Part shown: in pieces, positions 5,618-6,022 of the stretch
Layout: each line of letters begins with the position of its first letter
Position numbering within the stretch: position 1 is the first letter of the stretch
Made by a program: the position numbers and the translations under genes
Assembly: GCA_028822125.1 (NCBI GenBank)
Contig: JAPKEK010000157.1
Coordinates: 1 to 6,022 of the forward strand
Source: Pseudomonadales bacterium
GTDB taxonomy: Bacteria > Pseudomonadota > Gammaproteobacteria > Pseudomonadales > Azotimanducaceae
Direction of reading: 5' to 3'
Length of the DNA stretch: 6,022 bases
The notes under the pieces: model-generated
What the model saw: the letters and a program-made list of their open reading frames with translations, nothing else
Databases searched by the model: none
Told to the model about the DNA's origin: nothing

Positions 5618-6022
5618 GTGGTAGAACGCGCGGTTGATTCGTTGATTAATTCAAGTTTTCTGTCACCCGGAAGCGATGCTGCGTTAAGTTATTTATTTAA
5701 GGATATTGCTGCCAGGAGAAAAATTGATTCAGCAACAGCACTGCTTGAAATATTGGATGAGTCCGATATAGGGGCTTGCGTCATTTCTATTATGGAACCG
5801 GACCATGCCCAGTGGGTGGTCGATGCTCATTTGCAATATCCCAGTAAAATTCTTCCGGCAATGATTGTTAACCCCATCAATGGTTTCAAGGAAATCGAGA
5901 AAATTAAGGCTTACCATGAACAGTACAATGTTCGTTGTCTGAGAATACCCCCATTCAGAACTGGTTTGCCGCCAACTGATCGAGTTTATTGGCCTTTTTA
6001 TATTAAAGCTCTGGAATTAGAC
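5618..6022 (+). CDS. Amidohydrolase family 2 protein, N-terminal part (3' end outside window)
   Basis: The frame runs open from GTG at 5618 to the last base, giving 135 residues of a TIM-barrel metal-dependent hydrolase or decarboxylase (amidohydrolase-2 group, which includes ACMSD-like decarboxylases). Recognisable parts are the helix-strand LLEILDESDIGACVISIMEP (42-61), the PSKILPAMIVNP strand (75-86) and RIPPFRTGLPPTDRVYWPFY (109-128), matching the typical sequence in which a barrel strand is followed by LPP-DR-YYPLY. The usual early metal motif DxHxH is missing: its expected place reads AVDSLIN (5-11), with Leu and Asn where the two His would be. I recall a subgroup with a comparable non-His N terminus, so this is probably not a damaged gene. 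Downstream metal and catalytic residues lie beyond the window. It follows the VOC gene by 139 bases and may be co-transcribed with it or have its own promoter near the repeats. Confidence 0.8.
   Translation, partial: MVERAVDSLINSSFLSPGSDAALSYLFKDIAARRKIDSATALLEILDESDIGACVISIMEPDHAQWVVDAHLQYPSKILPAMIVNPINGFKEIEKIKAYHEQYNVRCLRIPPFRTGLPPTDRVYWPFYIKALELD

Noticed and set aside
5729..5917. Minus-strand open frame of 62 codons near the right end
   Set aside because: It lies opposite the partial amidohydrolase, which has a strong ribosome site and clear family motifs in the plus frame that runs off the window.

Overview
The window looks like a chromosomal piece of a Gram-negative bacterium, probably a gammaproteobacterium or another proteobacterium of medium GC content. 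Two glycosyltransferases of lipopolysaccharide-core type and a beta-class glutathione transferase support this. Species-level assignment is not possible from the sequence alone. No tRNA, rRNA, CRISPR array, insertion sequence or transposase was seen.

Layout. Positions 1-699 (+) hold the 3' part of a GT2 glycosyltransferase whose start lies before the window. It converges, with a 27-base gap, on a GT4 glycosyltransferase at 727-1770 (-) that resembles LpcC-type core mannosyltransferases. These two form the edge of an envelope/LPS locus. Next come two tightly coupled minus-strand genes: a 534-residue GMC dehydrogenase (2408-4012) and, one base after its stop, a gluconate 2-dehydrogenase subunit-3-like small subunit (1915-2406). 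From a 116-base divergent intergenic region, a plus-strand series runs the other way: a beta-class GST (4129-4749), a two-domain VOC (glyoxalase/dioxygenase fold) protein (4801-5478), and an amidohydrolase-2 family protein that begins with GTG at 5618 behind a strong AGGAGG site and runs off the window end. Three 15-base tandem repeats sit just before this last gene.

How the genes may work together. The GMC enzyme keeps FAD and catalytic residues (H466, N509) and a Cys triad (C199, C205, C209) whose spacing matches the 3Fe-4S ligands of Burkholderia FAD-dependent glucose dehydrogenase. With its small subunit it is best read as an electron-transferring dehydrogenase rather than an oxygen-using oxidase. 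The neighbouring GST, VOC protein and amidohydrolase are the classes commonly used in catabolism of aromatic or other xenobiotic-like compounds. I infer an uncharacterised catabolic module of five genes or more, divergently expressed, placed beside LPS-core genes. Substrate and pathway order cannot be read from the sequence. The VOC protein and the amidohydrolase both appear to have altered metal sites, which makes the module more interesting than a standard meta-cleavage cluster.
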